Positions 33,567-40,143 of a stretch of 40,143 bases of DNA are shown here, piece after piece. Source of the stretch: Arcobacteraceae bacterium (GTDB lineage Bacteria > Campylobacterota > Campylobacteria > Campylobacterales > Arcobacteraceae); the NCBI GenBank assembly GCA_023229945.1, contig JALNYH010000018.1, positions 1-40,143 on the forward strand. The letters run 5' to 3'. A program made the translations under genes and the position numbers. The notes under the pieces are model-generated. The model was not told the DNA's origin and did no database searches. It saw nothing but the letters and a program-made list of their open reading frames with translations. Each line of letters starts with the position of its first letter. Within the stretch, counting starts at the first letter, position 1.

Positions 33567-34828
33567 AGCTTGAAAGATATGATTGCTATAAAGATAGCAA
33601 TATTGAATTGTTAGGAAAAGTTCCAAATTTATGGGAAATAACTACAATAAAAAATATATTTAGATATTTTGGAAGTGGTAGTACTCCTCAAAGTAACAAT
33701 ATCTATTATTATGAAAATGGAGTTATAAATTGGTTAAATACATCAGATTTAAAAAATTTTCTGATAGATAGTACAAAATTTAAAATTACAAATTTAGCAT
33801 TACGGGAAGTTGGATTAAAAGTATATCCAATAAATACAATAGCTGTTGCAATGTATGGACAAGGTGAAACAAGAGGAACACCAGCATTATTAAAAATCCC
33901 AACTACTACAAATCAGGCATCATGTATGATGTATAAGTCTTTCATTGCTGATGAAAGATATATTCTATGGTGGTTTATTAGTAAAAAAGAAGCGTTAAGA
34001 GCAGTTAATGTCGGTGCCACTCAACCAAATATGAATGCAGATTTTATTAAAAATCTTTTTATATCATTACCTAAAAAAGATACTCAAATTATAATTTCAA
34101 ATTATTTAGATATTAAAACACAAAAAATTGATAAAGAAATATCAATCCTTGAACAAAAAATAGAAAAATATAAAGAACTAAAACAAACTCTAATTGCTGA
34201 AACTATTTTGAGGGGTCTTAATAAAAATATTGAGTTAAAAGATAGTGAAATTGAGTGGATAGGAAATATACCAAACCATTGGGAAGTTAAGCGGTTGAAA
34301 GACTTTATAAAGTTTACAATTGGTGGCGAAGTAATTGATGTTAGTTATTGGAATGATGGAAATGAACTAACATACACAGCAGGTAAAAATCCTGTTTTAT
34401 CAACTTTTGATAATTTTCCAGATAGAAAACGAACTAAACAAAATGATATATTAATTGCTCGTAATGGTGATGGTTTTATACATGTGCCAAAGTTAAATTC
34501 AATTTTTACAAATGTTGTTCAACTAGTTAGACTATCTAAAAAAGTTGATGTAAAGTTTATATTTTATTCATTAGAAAATATTAAGTACCAAATAAATAAA
34601 ACTTCAAATGGTGATTTTATAGCTAGTTTAAATAAAGATATGTGGTTTAACTCTTTCATAATCACACCAACATATGAAGAACAAGTAGAAATAGCAAATT
34701 ATCTTGATGAAAAAACATCAAAAATTGATTCAATTGTAGAAGTTATTGGTAAAAAAATTGAAGTATTAAAAGAGTTTAGAAAAACATTAATAAATGATGT
34801 AGTAACTGGAAAAGTGAAGGTGGCATAG
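33563..34828 (+). CDS. hsdS: Type I restriction-modification specificity subunit HsdS
   Basis: 421 residues built of two similar halves, each with a target recognition domain followed by a helical spacer. The half openings (IELLGKVPNLWEITTIK at about 12 and IEWIGNIPNHWEVKRLK at about 225) and the helices (ISNYLDIKTQKIDKEI and IANYLDEKTSKIDSIV) are homologous. The two TRDs read the two halves of a bipartite site. Both halves are intact, so the system probably has a functional specificity. The next gene starts directly after its stop. Confidence 0.94.
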   Translation: MKLERYDCYKDSNIELLGKVPNLWEITTIKNIFRYFGSGSTPQSNNIYYYENGVINWLNTSDLKNFLIDSTKFKITNLALREVGLKVYPINTIAVAMYGQGETRGTPALLKIPTTTNQASCMMYKSFIADERYILWWFISKKEALRAVNVGATQPNMNADFIKNLFISLPKKDTQIIISNYLDIKTQKIDKEISILEQKIEKYKELKQTLIAETILRGLNKNIELKDSEIEWIGNIPNHWEVKRLKDFIKFTIGGEVIDVSYWNDGNELTYTAGKNPVLSTFDNFPDRKRTKQNDILIARNGDGFIHVPKLNSIFTNVVQLVRLSKKVDVKFIFYSLENIKYQINKTSNGDFIASLNKDMWFNSFIITPTYEEQVEIANYLDEKTSKIDSIVEVIGKKIEVLKEFRKTLINDVVTGKVKVA

Positions 34829-37800
34829 ATGAATGAATTGCATTTACAAGATAAGTTTTTAATTCCATTTTTTACAACAAATCATGGAGTAGGATTAGGT
34901 TATAAAGAAGTACAACCAAATACAGTAACAAGTAATCTGATAATCGAAAGTGATTTGATAGAGTTTTTAAAAACAAGTGAAGTAAACAAAGACAATTTTA
35001 AAAGTTTGGAAAAGAAATTTAAAAGTGAAAAAGAACTAACTGATTCTTTAGTAGCTTTTATAGAAGATAAAATCAAAGATTTTAGAAACATGGCTTTATT
35101 TTTAAACAATAATGGAACTATAACTTTTGAAGGATTGAAATTTTATTTGTTTAATAGAAGTGAGAGTGAAATAAAAGGTGATGATGATTTTGAAGAAAAT
35201 ATCTTTAGTGTAGTACAAGAACTAAAATATAAGTATCATTATGATGGTAAACCAATTTACTCTTTTAGACCTGATATTACACTATTTGTAAATGGAATAT
35301 ACTTAGGTTATTGCGAATTAAAATCAAACTATAATAATCAAAATGCTAAAAAAAATGGAAGATTAAAAGTAATCAAAGATTATAAAGAAGCTGTTATAAG
35401 TTACCTTGGAAATATCCAAAATAATAGCCATCTAACAGATTCTCAAAAATCTGATATTAGAAAAGATATGTTAAAAATCTTTGAAAAGGCTATTTGGATA
35501 AGTACTACTGATATAAATGAAACTTACATTATAAGAGATATTACAAAGTTTTTTGATGAAGTTGAAAATCATTATAAAGAGGGTAAATACGATTACGAAC
35601 AATACAATAAAAAAGTTGAGAAAAGCTTCAAGCAATATCCACTTATTACAAAAAGTGAAAATAAACAAGATAAATTAGAAGAAGTATTTAAAGCTCATTA
35701 TTCAAAAAAGATGATTGAAAAAGAGATTCTTTATTACAACTTTATCGAAAGAGAAATTGAACAAGATAAAAAGGGAAATAAAATCCTAAAAAATCAAAAA
35801 GGTAATCTAATAAGTCCTAGACCGAAACAAAAATTTGGTGTAGATAAGATTATGAGTAAAATTGATGAGTTTTTAGAACATGAAAATGAGCCTGACTATT
35901 TTATAAATAAGTTAAAAGAAGAACTAAAACATTTTCCTCAAAGTATGCAAGACGATTTGATTGCAAAGAGATTATCTTTTAACAATAATAAAAATATCTA
36001 TTCATTACTACTTCAATATGCAGCAGGTTTTGGGAAAAGTAATATTATAGGTTGGAGTGCATTACAATTAAAAGACCTTAAAAAGAATGGCTCTTATGTA
36101 TATGATAAAATCATGTTAATAGTAGATAGAGTTCAGTTAAGAGATCAGCTTGATACAAAAATGTTCAATATGAATATTGATAATAAAATGTATATAGAAG
36201 CTAGTGATAAAGCTAGTTTTCAAAAGGCTTTAAAGGAGGATAATAGACTTGTTATTGTTAATCTTCAAAAATTCAATGATCTTCGAAATATGCTTGATAG
36301 CGATACTCTAAAAAAACTGTCATCTTTAAGAGTTGCTTTTTTAATTGATGAGATTCATAGATCTAATAGTGGAAGTCAAAGTGAAGAGATGTTAAGTGTT
36401 TTTGATGAACTTCAAAATAGTTTTGACACAGATGAAACATATGCTAAGAGTAATCATAAAAAGAATTTGATTATAGGTTTTACAGCAACTCCAAGCCATC
36501 ATACATTGGCAAGATTTGGCGAATTTAATAAATATGCAGAAGCTGAAAAACTATGGGTACCATTTGATAGTTATACAATGAAAGAAGCGATTGCAGATGA
36601 TTATATATTAAATCCTTTAAAAGGGATAGTACCTATGGCTGCAAAAATGTATTTTGAGTTACCTGATAATTTACTTGAAGGACTTGAAGATGCTGATGTT
36701 GAAAAACAATTTACTATTAAAAAGAAAAAGATATATGAGAATGAAGATAGAATTGATGCAATAAGCAAACACATAGCAAGAAATTTAGTTCAAGTTGTTT
36801 ATAGACAAATAAGAGGTACTGGAAAAGCTATGTTAGCAACTGCTTCTATTAAAGCAGCTAAAATGTATAAAGAGAGAGTTGAATATCATTTTAATAAAAT
36901 CGTACAAGAAAAAAAGTATAAAAATTATAGTGAAACTCCAATTTATATAGTTTATAGTGCTTCTGGAGATGAAAGTAATTCAAGTAGTTTAAATGGTGGA
37001 CTTACAGAAGAAAAAGTATTACAAAACTTTGCTCTTAAAAGAAATGGATTGATAATAGTTGTTGATAAACTTCAAACAGGATTTGATGAGCCAAAATTAC
37101 ATACATTATACCTTGATAAAGAGATTAGAGGTATCAATGCGATTCAAACAATATCAAGAGTAAACAGAACAACAAAATATAAGAATGATTGTAAAATTAT
37201 CGATTTTTCATATAAAAATGTAAATGTTAATAATATAAAAGAAGCGTTTGAACATTTTAGCGATGTAGTAGTTAGTGATTTTGATCCATTGGGTGAACTA
37301 AAAGCTCTTGATGTTGTATTTAAAGACTTAAAATTATCAAACATCTATAAAGAATACTTTACATATTTTTCAAAAATATGTGAGGATAAAGAGGCTAATC
37401 CAAATTTATATTTAAATCTTGAAAATAGTTTAACTGCTTATATAAAAGCTAATCCTGATAAAAGTAAAGAGCTGAAACAAAAAATAAATCACTATTTTAG
37501 AATTTTAAATCTTATTGAATTTGTTATTGACTTTGATAGAAAATACTTAGAACATTGTTTTTTAGAGTTCTATAGAAGATATAGTAATATTTATAATAGT
37601 GTAAATAAAACTGATGAAGAAAAAGATGAAGTAGAAATCTATTATGATAATCAAATGGGTATAGTAGAAAATATAAAAGAAAAGCCTATAAAACCTGATA
37701 CTCCTCCAACTGCTGGAACGGGAAAAGGTAAAAAAACTGGTGGGTATAAATATAATATTTTAGACATCATTGAAAAACGAAATGAAGAAGAGGAAGAAAT

Positions 37801-38071
37801 TGGGAAACTTATTGAAGAGTTCCAAGAAAAAATAGAAGTATTTTTTACTTATATTAAAGAACATAAAGACTTTAAAGAATTAAAAGCCAAAATGTTTGGT
37901 ACACAATTTGGAGAAGATGAAGTTTACAATGACTTTAGAAAAATTTATAATAGTTTTGTAAGAAGAAAAAAAACTGAAATAGGTGATTTCTTCGTAAAAG
38001 AAACTAAAGATTTGGTTGAAAAACTTTGTGATGATTTTGAAGAGATGTTGAGAAAAGAGGAAAACAGTTAA
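34829..38071 (+). CDS. hsdR: Type I restriction endonuclease subunit HsdR
   Basis: 1080 residues. The N-terminal PD-(D/E)xK nuclease has PD at 148-149 and ELK at 163-165. The SF2 motor has a Walker A variant AAGFGKSN (about 395-402), DEIH at 507-510, GFTATPSHHT and the late helicase motif AIQTISRVNRTTKYK. HsdR translocates DNA using ATP and cuts at a distance when sites are unmethylated. It begins the base after the hsdS stop and is full length. The Phe in GFGKS, where GSGKS is usual, is a mild oddity. Confidence 0.94.
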   Translation: MNELHLQDKFLIPFFTTNHGVGLGYKEVQPNTVTSNLIIESDLIEFLKTSEVNKDNFKSLEKKFKSEKELTDSLVAFIEDKIKDFRNMALFLNNNGTITFEGLKFYLFNRSESEIKGDDDFEENIFSVVQELKYKYHYDGKPIYSFRPDITLFVNGIYLGYCELKSNYNNQNAKKNGRLKVIKDYKEAVISYLGNIQNNSHLTDSQKSDIRKDMLKIFEKAIWISTTDINETYIIRDITKFFDEVENHYKEGKYDYEQYNKKVEKSFKQYPLITKSENKQDKLEEVFKAHYSKKMIEKEILYYNFIEREIEQDKKGNKILKNQKGNLISPRPKQKFGVDKIMSKIDEFLEHENEPDYFINKLKEELKHFPQSMQDDLIAKRLSFNNNKNIYSLLLQYAAGFGKSNIIGWSALQLKDLKKNGSYVYDKIMLIVDRVQLRDQLDTKMFNMNIDNKMYIEASDKASFQKALKEDNRLVIVNLQKFNDLRNMLDSDTLKKLSSLRVAFLIDEIHRSNSGSQSEEMLSVFDELQNSFDTDETYAKSNHKKNLIIGFTATPSHHTLARFGEFNKYAEAEKLWVPFDSYTMKEAIADDYILNPLKGIVPMAAKMYFELPDNLLEGLEDADVEKQFTIKKKKIYENEDRIDAISKHIARNLVQVVYRQIRGTGKAMLATASIKAAKMYKERVEYHFNKIVQEKKYKNYSETPIYIVYSASGDESNSSSLNGGLTEEKVLQNFALKRNGLIIVVDKLQTGFDEPKLHTLYLDKEIRGINAIQTISRVNRTTKYKNDCKIIDFSYKNVNVNNIKEAFEHFSDVVVSDFDPLGELKALDVVFKDLKLSNIYKEYFTYFSKICEDKEANPNLYLNLENSLTAYIKANPDKSKELKQKINHYFRILNLIEFVIDFDRKYLEHCFLEFYRRYSNIYNSVNKTDEEKDEVEIYYDNQMGIVENIKEKPIKPDTPPTAGTGKGKKTGGYKYNILDIIEKRNEEEEEIGKLIEEFQEKIEVFFTYIKEHKDFKELKAKMFGTQFGEDEVYNDFRKIYNSFVRRKKTEIGDFFVKETKDLVEKLCDDFEEMLRKEENS

Positions 38072-38073
38072 AA

Positions 38074-38181
38074 ATGGATAAAATCTTTGATTCAAGCCAA
38101 GAACTAGCAAAAATTAGAGATTGGCTTCTTACAATGCTTAGGAATGGGTAAGTGAGTATTAATAATAAAGGATTGGAATGA
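38074..38181 (+). pseudogene. Remnant of an hsdS 3' end
   Basis: Just after hsdR an ATG opens FDSSQELAKIRDWLLTMLRNG, then TAA, and the same frame continues VSINNKGLE to a TGA that overlaps the next gene. The pattern (L/I)RDWLLxMLxNGQV is the usual C-terminus of many HsdS proteins; here the Q codon CAA has become TAA. It has no target recognition domain, so it is the tail of a lost specificity gene. Confidence 0.65.
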
Positions 38182-39209
38182 GTACAAATACATTAGAAAT
38201 AAAATCGCTAGATGATATATTTTACTATTATTCAAAAGTAAAAGATGGTGAAGTCAATGATGAAGCACTCTCTATATCAGTAGATGATTTTTTAGAAAAT
38301 TTTGAATATATTTTAGACTATAAAGATAGTCTAAATAGATTGCATGGAACTATTGATGTGACATTGGCATCTGCAATTATTGATTTGCAAAATTTTATCA
38401 ATAATCTCTATAAAGTTATAAAATATCAAGATGCACCACATACTTTATCTGATGAAGAATTGTCTGCACTTAGAATATATGTAAAAATTACCGATGGTAG
38501 CACTAAAGAGATTATTAAAAATACAAGAAAACTACTTGAAAAGATGGTGGAAAATATGACTGGAACAGAAAAAGTAATAGTAGTAGCAATCGTATCTATG
38601 GCTTTAACGGCAGGATATATAGGTAATCAATATTTAGATTATTTGAAAAAACAAGATGAAAATAATAAGACTATACAAAATAATCAACAAGAAACTGAAC
38701 GAACAAAAGCTATTATAAAAGGCTTCTCAGATGTAAATAGAGAAATTCAATTAAAAGCTCTTTATACAGAAGCTATAAAAAATGGTCAAAAAGCAGTTTT
38801 GAAGCCAGTAAGACAAAATAATAGCTATACATTACAACCTTCTGATAATTTGGATGAGGAAAATAAAACTATAAAATCAACCTACATTATAGATGGGGAA
38901 AAAGCAAAACAAATCTTAAAATCAAAAAGAAGTACTTCTGAAACAGATATTATCAATGATAGTTTTTTTGTTAAGTATATTGAAGCCTTGGATGATAATA
39001 ATAAATACAAAGTAAAACTTGTAAGTACAAGTGCGGAAATAGGTGGAATAGTTGAATTTGATACAGATGATGAGAACATAGACTTTAACATTCTATCGTC
39101 ACATTTAGCAAACAGAACTGCTGTATCTTTGACAATTAAAACTAAAACCTTAAATAGCAATACAAGTATTGAAAAATTAATAGCGACTATTACTCAAGAA
39201 GAAAATTAA
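38178..39209 (+). CDS. Single-pass membrane protein of unknown function in the R-M island
   Basis: 343 residues: a helical N-terminal part (1-130), one TM helix (about 131-148, VIVVAIVSMALTAGYIG), a polar coiled-coil (about 150-190, NNKTIQNNQQETERTKA), and a C-terminal alpha/beta domain (200-343). There is no signal peptide. I know no family. AAAGGA precedes the ATG closely. It overlaps the hsdS remnant by 4 nt and is 7 nt before the MltR-like gene, so the two form a pair. Confidence 0.75.
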   Translation: MSTNTLEIKSLDDIFYYYSKVKDGEVNDEALSISVDDFLENFEYILDYKDSLNRLHGTIDVTLASAIIDLQNFINNLYKVIKYQDAPHTLSDEELSALRIYVKITDGSTKEIIKNTRKLLEKMVENMTGTEKVIVVAIVSMALTAGYIGNQYLDYLKKQDENNKTIQNNQQETERTKAIIKGFSDVNREIQLKALYTEAIKNGQKAVLKPVRQNNSYTLQPSDNLDEENKTIKSTYIIDGEKAKQILKSKRSTSETDIINDSFFVKYIEALDDNNKYKVKLVSTSAEIGGIVEFDTDDENIDFNILSSHLANRTAVSLTIKTKTLNSNTSIEKLIATITQEEN

Positions 39210-39216
39210 AAAAACA

Positions 39217-39855
39217 ATGAAAAAAGATGAATTAGAGTTTCTTTTAGAACTTGTACAATTAACTGCTGAAAAACTATTTGAGCAGATTGGAGATCAAAAT
39301 CATTTAGAAGCTTTTAGAAATGTTATAGAGTTTAGGAATAATATTTCATCTGAAACCGATAGAGGTTTAGTTTTGATGTCAGTTGCTTATATTGACGAAA
39401 GATTAACCGTATTGCTAGAAAAATATTTTGTTGATGATAAAAATGTAATAAAAACTTTATTTGACACAACTGGACCACTTGGCTCTTTTTCATCAAAACT
39501 AAAACTTGCTTACGGAATTGGACTGTTACCTAAAAATATTTATACAGATTGCAATAAAATCAGAAAAATAAGAAACTCATTTGCTCATGTATCAAAACCA
39601 ATGACTTTTGAAGATGAACCTATAAAATCACAAACTCACTCTTTAATAGTTCATGGTATAGATAATCACAGTAGAACAAAAGTTAGATTTACAAGAACTG
39701 TTATGTCAATACTTTTAGAAATAGAAGATAGTATCAGAAAAATCACAAGATGTGAACCAAAAAAAGATTTTGATGTGGCAATGAATCAAAAAGCTATGTC
39801 GAAAACTAGAGAATTTCTAAAAGAAAAAGAATTTAGCGATGTTGATAATTTATAA
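39217..39855 (+). CDS. MltR-like protein with HEPN-style R-x4-H motif
   Basis: 212 residues. The stretch SSETDRGLVLMSVAYIDERL followed by LFDTTGPLGSFSSKLKLAYG and RKIRNSFAH resembles the MltR (mannitol operon repressor) family, a fold close to HEPN domains. The motif Arg119-N-S-F-A-His124 fits the R-x4-H of HEPN ribonucleases. No mannitol genes are nearby. With its partner and the R-M genes upstream, a defence or toxin role is plausible but not shown; it may only bind a partner. The Shine-Dalgarno is weak, suggesting coupling to the gene before. Confidence 0.7.
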   Translation: MKKDELEFLLELVQLTAEKLFEQIGDQNHLEAFRNVIEFRNNISSETDRGLVLMSVAYIDERLTVLLEKYFVDDKNVIKTLFDTTGPLGSFSSKLKLAYGIGLLPKNIYTDCNKIRKIRNSFAHVSKPMTFEDEPIKSQTHSLIVHGIDNHSRTKVRFTRTVMSILLEIEDSIRKITRCEPKKDFDVAMNQKAMSKTREFLKEKEFSDVDNL

Positions 39856-40056
39856 AGAAATTTACCAATATCACATAGATTAATATTAACTAATTAAAAT
39901 GATACATGGTATACACATAGCATATCACTTTAGAAGATTATTTATCTGTTTTAATAAAACCGAATTAATATTTTGATATTTCAAAAGGCAAGGTAATTGA
40001 AATGGGTTTCCTTTTAAGAGGTAGTGTAAAAATAACTGTGTAAATCCAAAAATATC

Positions 40057-40087
40057 AATCTATTAGATATAATTTATCTAATAGATT
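40057..40087. repeat. Perfect 13-bp hairpin upstream of the transposase
   Basis: AATCTATTAGATA (40057-40069) and TATCTAATAGATT (40075-40087) pair perfectly around TAATT, between the IS end and the transposase Shine-Dalgarno at 40094. It could shield the transposase from outside transcription or act as an operator. Confidence 0.75.
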
Positions 40088-40106
40088 TTATTTGAAGGAT
40101 TTACAA

Positions 40107-40143
40107 ATGAATATATTAAATAAAGAAGAATTAAGAAGACAAA
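40107..40143 (+). CDS. Putative transposase, N-terminal 12 residues
   Basis: MNILNKEELRRQ is all that lies in the window, preceded by a GAAGGA Shine-Dalgarno. The call as transposase rests on the IS-like terminal repeat upstream, not on the protein itself. Confidence 0.45.
   Translation, partial: MNILNKEELRRQ

Larger units (their letters stand above)
40018..40143 (+). mobile_element. Left end of an IS256-like insertion sequence (cut by window end)
   Basis: 40018-40047 (GAGGTAGTGTAAAAATAACT followed by GTGTAAATCC) resembles the terminal repeats of IS256-family elements (AATAACTGTGTAAA against the IS256 ending TATAATTGTGTAAAA). About 60 nt further in is an ATG with a GAAGGA Shine-Dalgarno. 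The element runs past 40143, so the right repeat and the target duplication cannot be seen. Family assignment is from memory of the IS256 end and needs the missing part. Confidence 0.55.

Noticed and set aside
38074..38151. A genuine 25-residue gene after hsdR
   Set aside because: The frame continues beyond the TAA and matches an HsdS C-terminus, so decay explains it better than a micropeptide.
39856..40017. attR copy of the tRNA-Leu 3' end
   Set aside because: I compared the tRNA T-arm and CCA end with the island's distal part and saw no match; the island continues past the window.

Overview
The window is AT-rich and gene-dense and reads as chromosome of a Campylobacterota (epsilonproteobacterial) species, most likely an Arcobacter-like lineage. 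Supporting signs are the long-form DapD, the tatB-tatC-queA order, rsmH followed by a tiny FtsL-like gene, a sodium-pump oxaloacetate decarboxylase beside ATP-dependent pckA, and T-rich promoters with TATAAT/TAAAAT -10 boxes. The genus is inferred from gene content and style, not from a database match.

Layout. 1-5337 is a surface-attachment locus: the C-terminal 924 residues of a giant secreted RTX-type adhesin, a LapG-like periplasmic cysteine protease, and a LapD-like inner-membrane c-di-GMP receptor with degenerate GGDEF and EAL domains. This is the known Lap logic: c-di-GMP held by LapD sequesters LapG and keeps the adhesin on the cell. 5334-17288 is core housekeeping: a DEDDh exonuclease, queA, tatC, tatB, a TerB/J-domain membrane co-chaperone with a [2Fe-2S] BFD-like protein, dapD, a thioredoxin-fold-like membrane protein, an MnmC C-domain-like oxidoreductase, mobB, class I fbp, metG and a MurF-N-like protein. 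17299-18157 holds a CI/LexA-type repressor, a perfect 19-bp palindrome and a divergent 30-codon ORF, which together look like a small regulatory switch. 18289-23332 is the oadG-oadA-oadB-pckA run at the pyruvate/oxaloacetate/PEP node. 23410-28117 holds a helical unknown, an orphan RND permease, an FtsL-like protein and rsmH. 28181-29265 has a class II aldolase-like protein without its metal histidines, HU and tRNA-Leu(CAA).

From 29266 to the end lies a genomic island. A P4-type tyrosine integrase sits beside tRNA-Leu, preceded by helically phased TCTAA repeats that look like integrase arm sites. It is followed by a noncoding stretch with a 20-bp hairpin, a decayed hsdM fragment, an intact type I restriction-modification operon (hsdM-hsdS-hsdR), a decayed hsdS tail, a two-gene module (single-pass membrane protein plus an MltR-like protein with a HEPN-style R-x4-H motif), and the left end of an IS256-like insertion sequence cut by the window edge. 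The distal island boundary is not in the window.

The most interesting points are the two R-M remnants flanking the live R-M operon, which suggest one system replaced another in place; the two unknown genes behind it as a candidate defence module; the repressor/operator/micro-ORF switch; promoters built into terminators (lapG, tRNA-Leu); and intergenic spacers made of short 7-8-nt units, two of them folded into inverted repeats.
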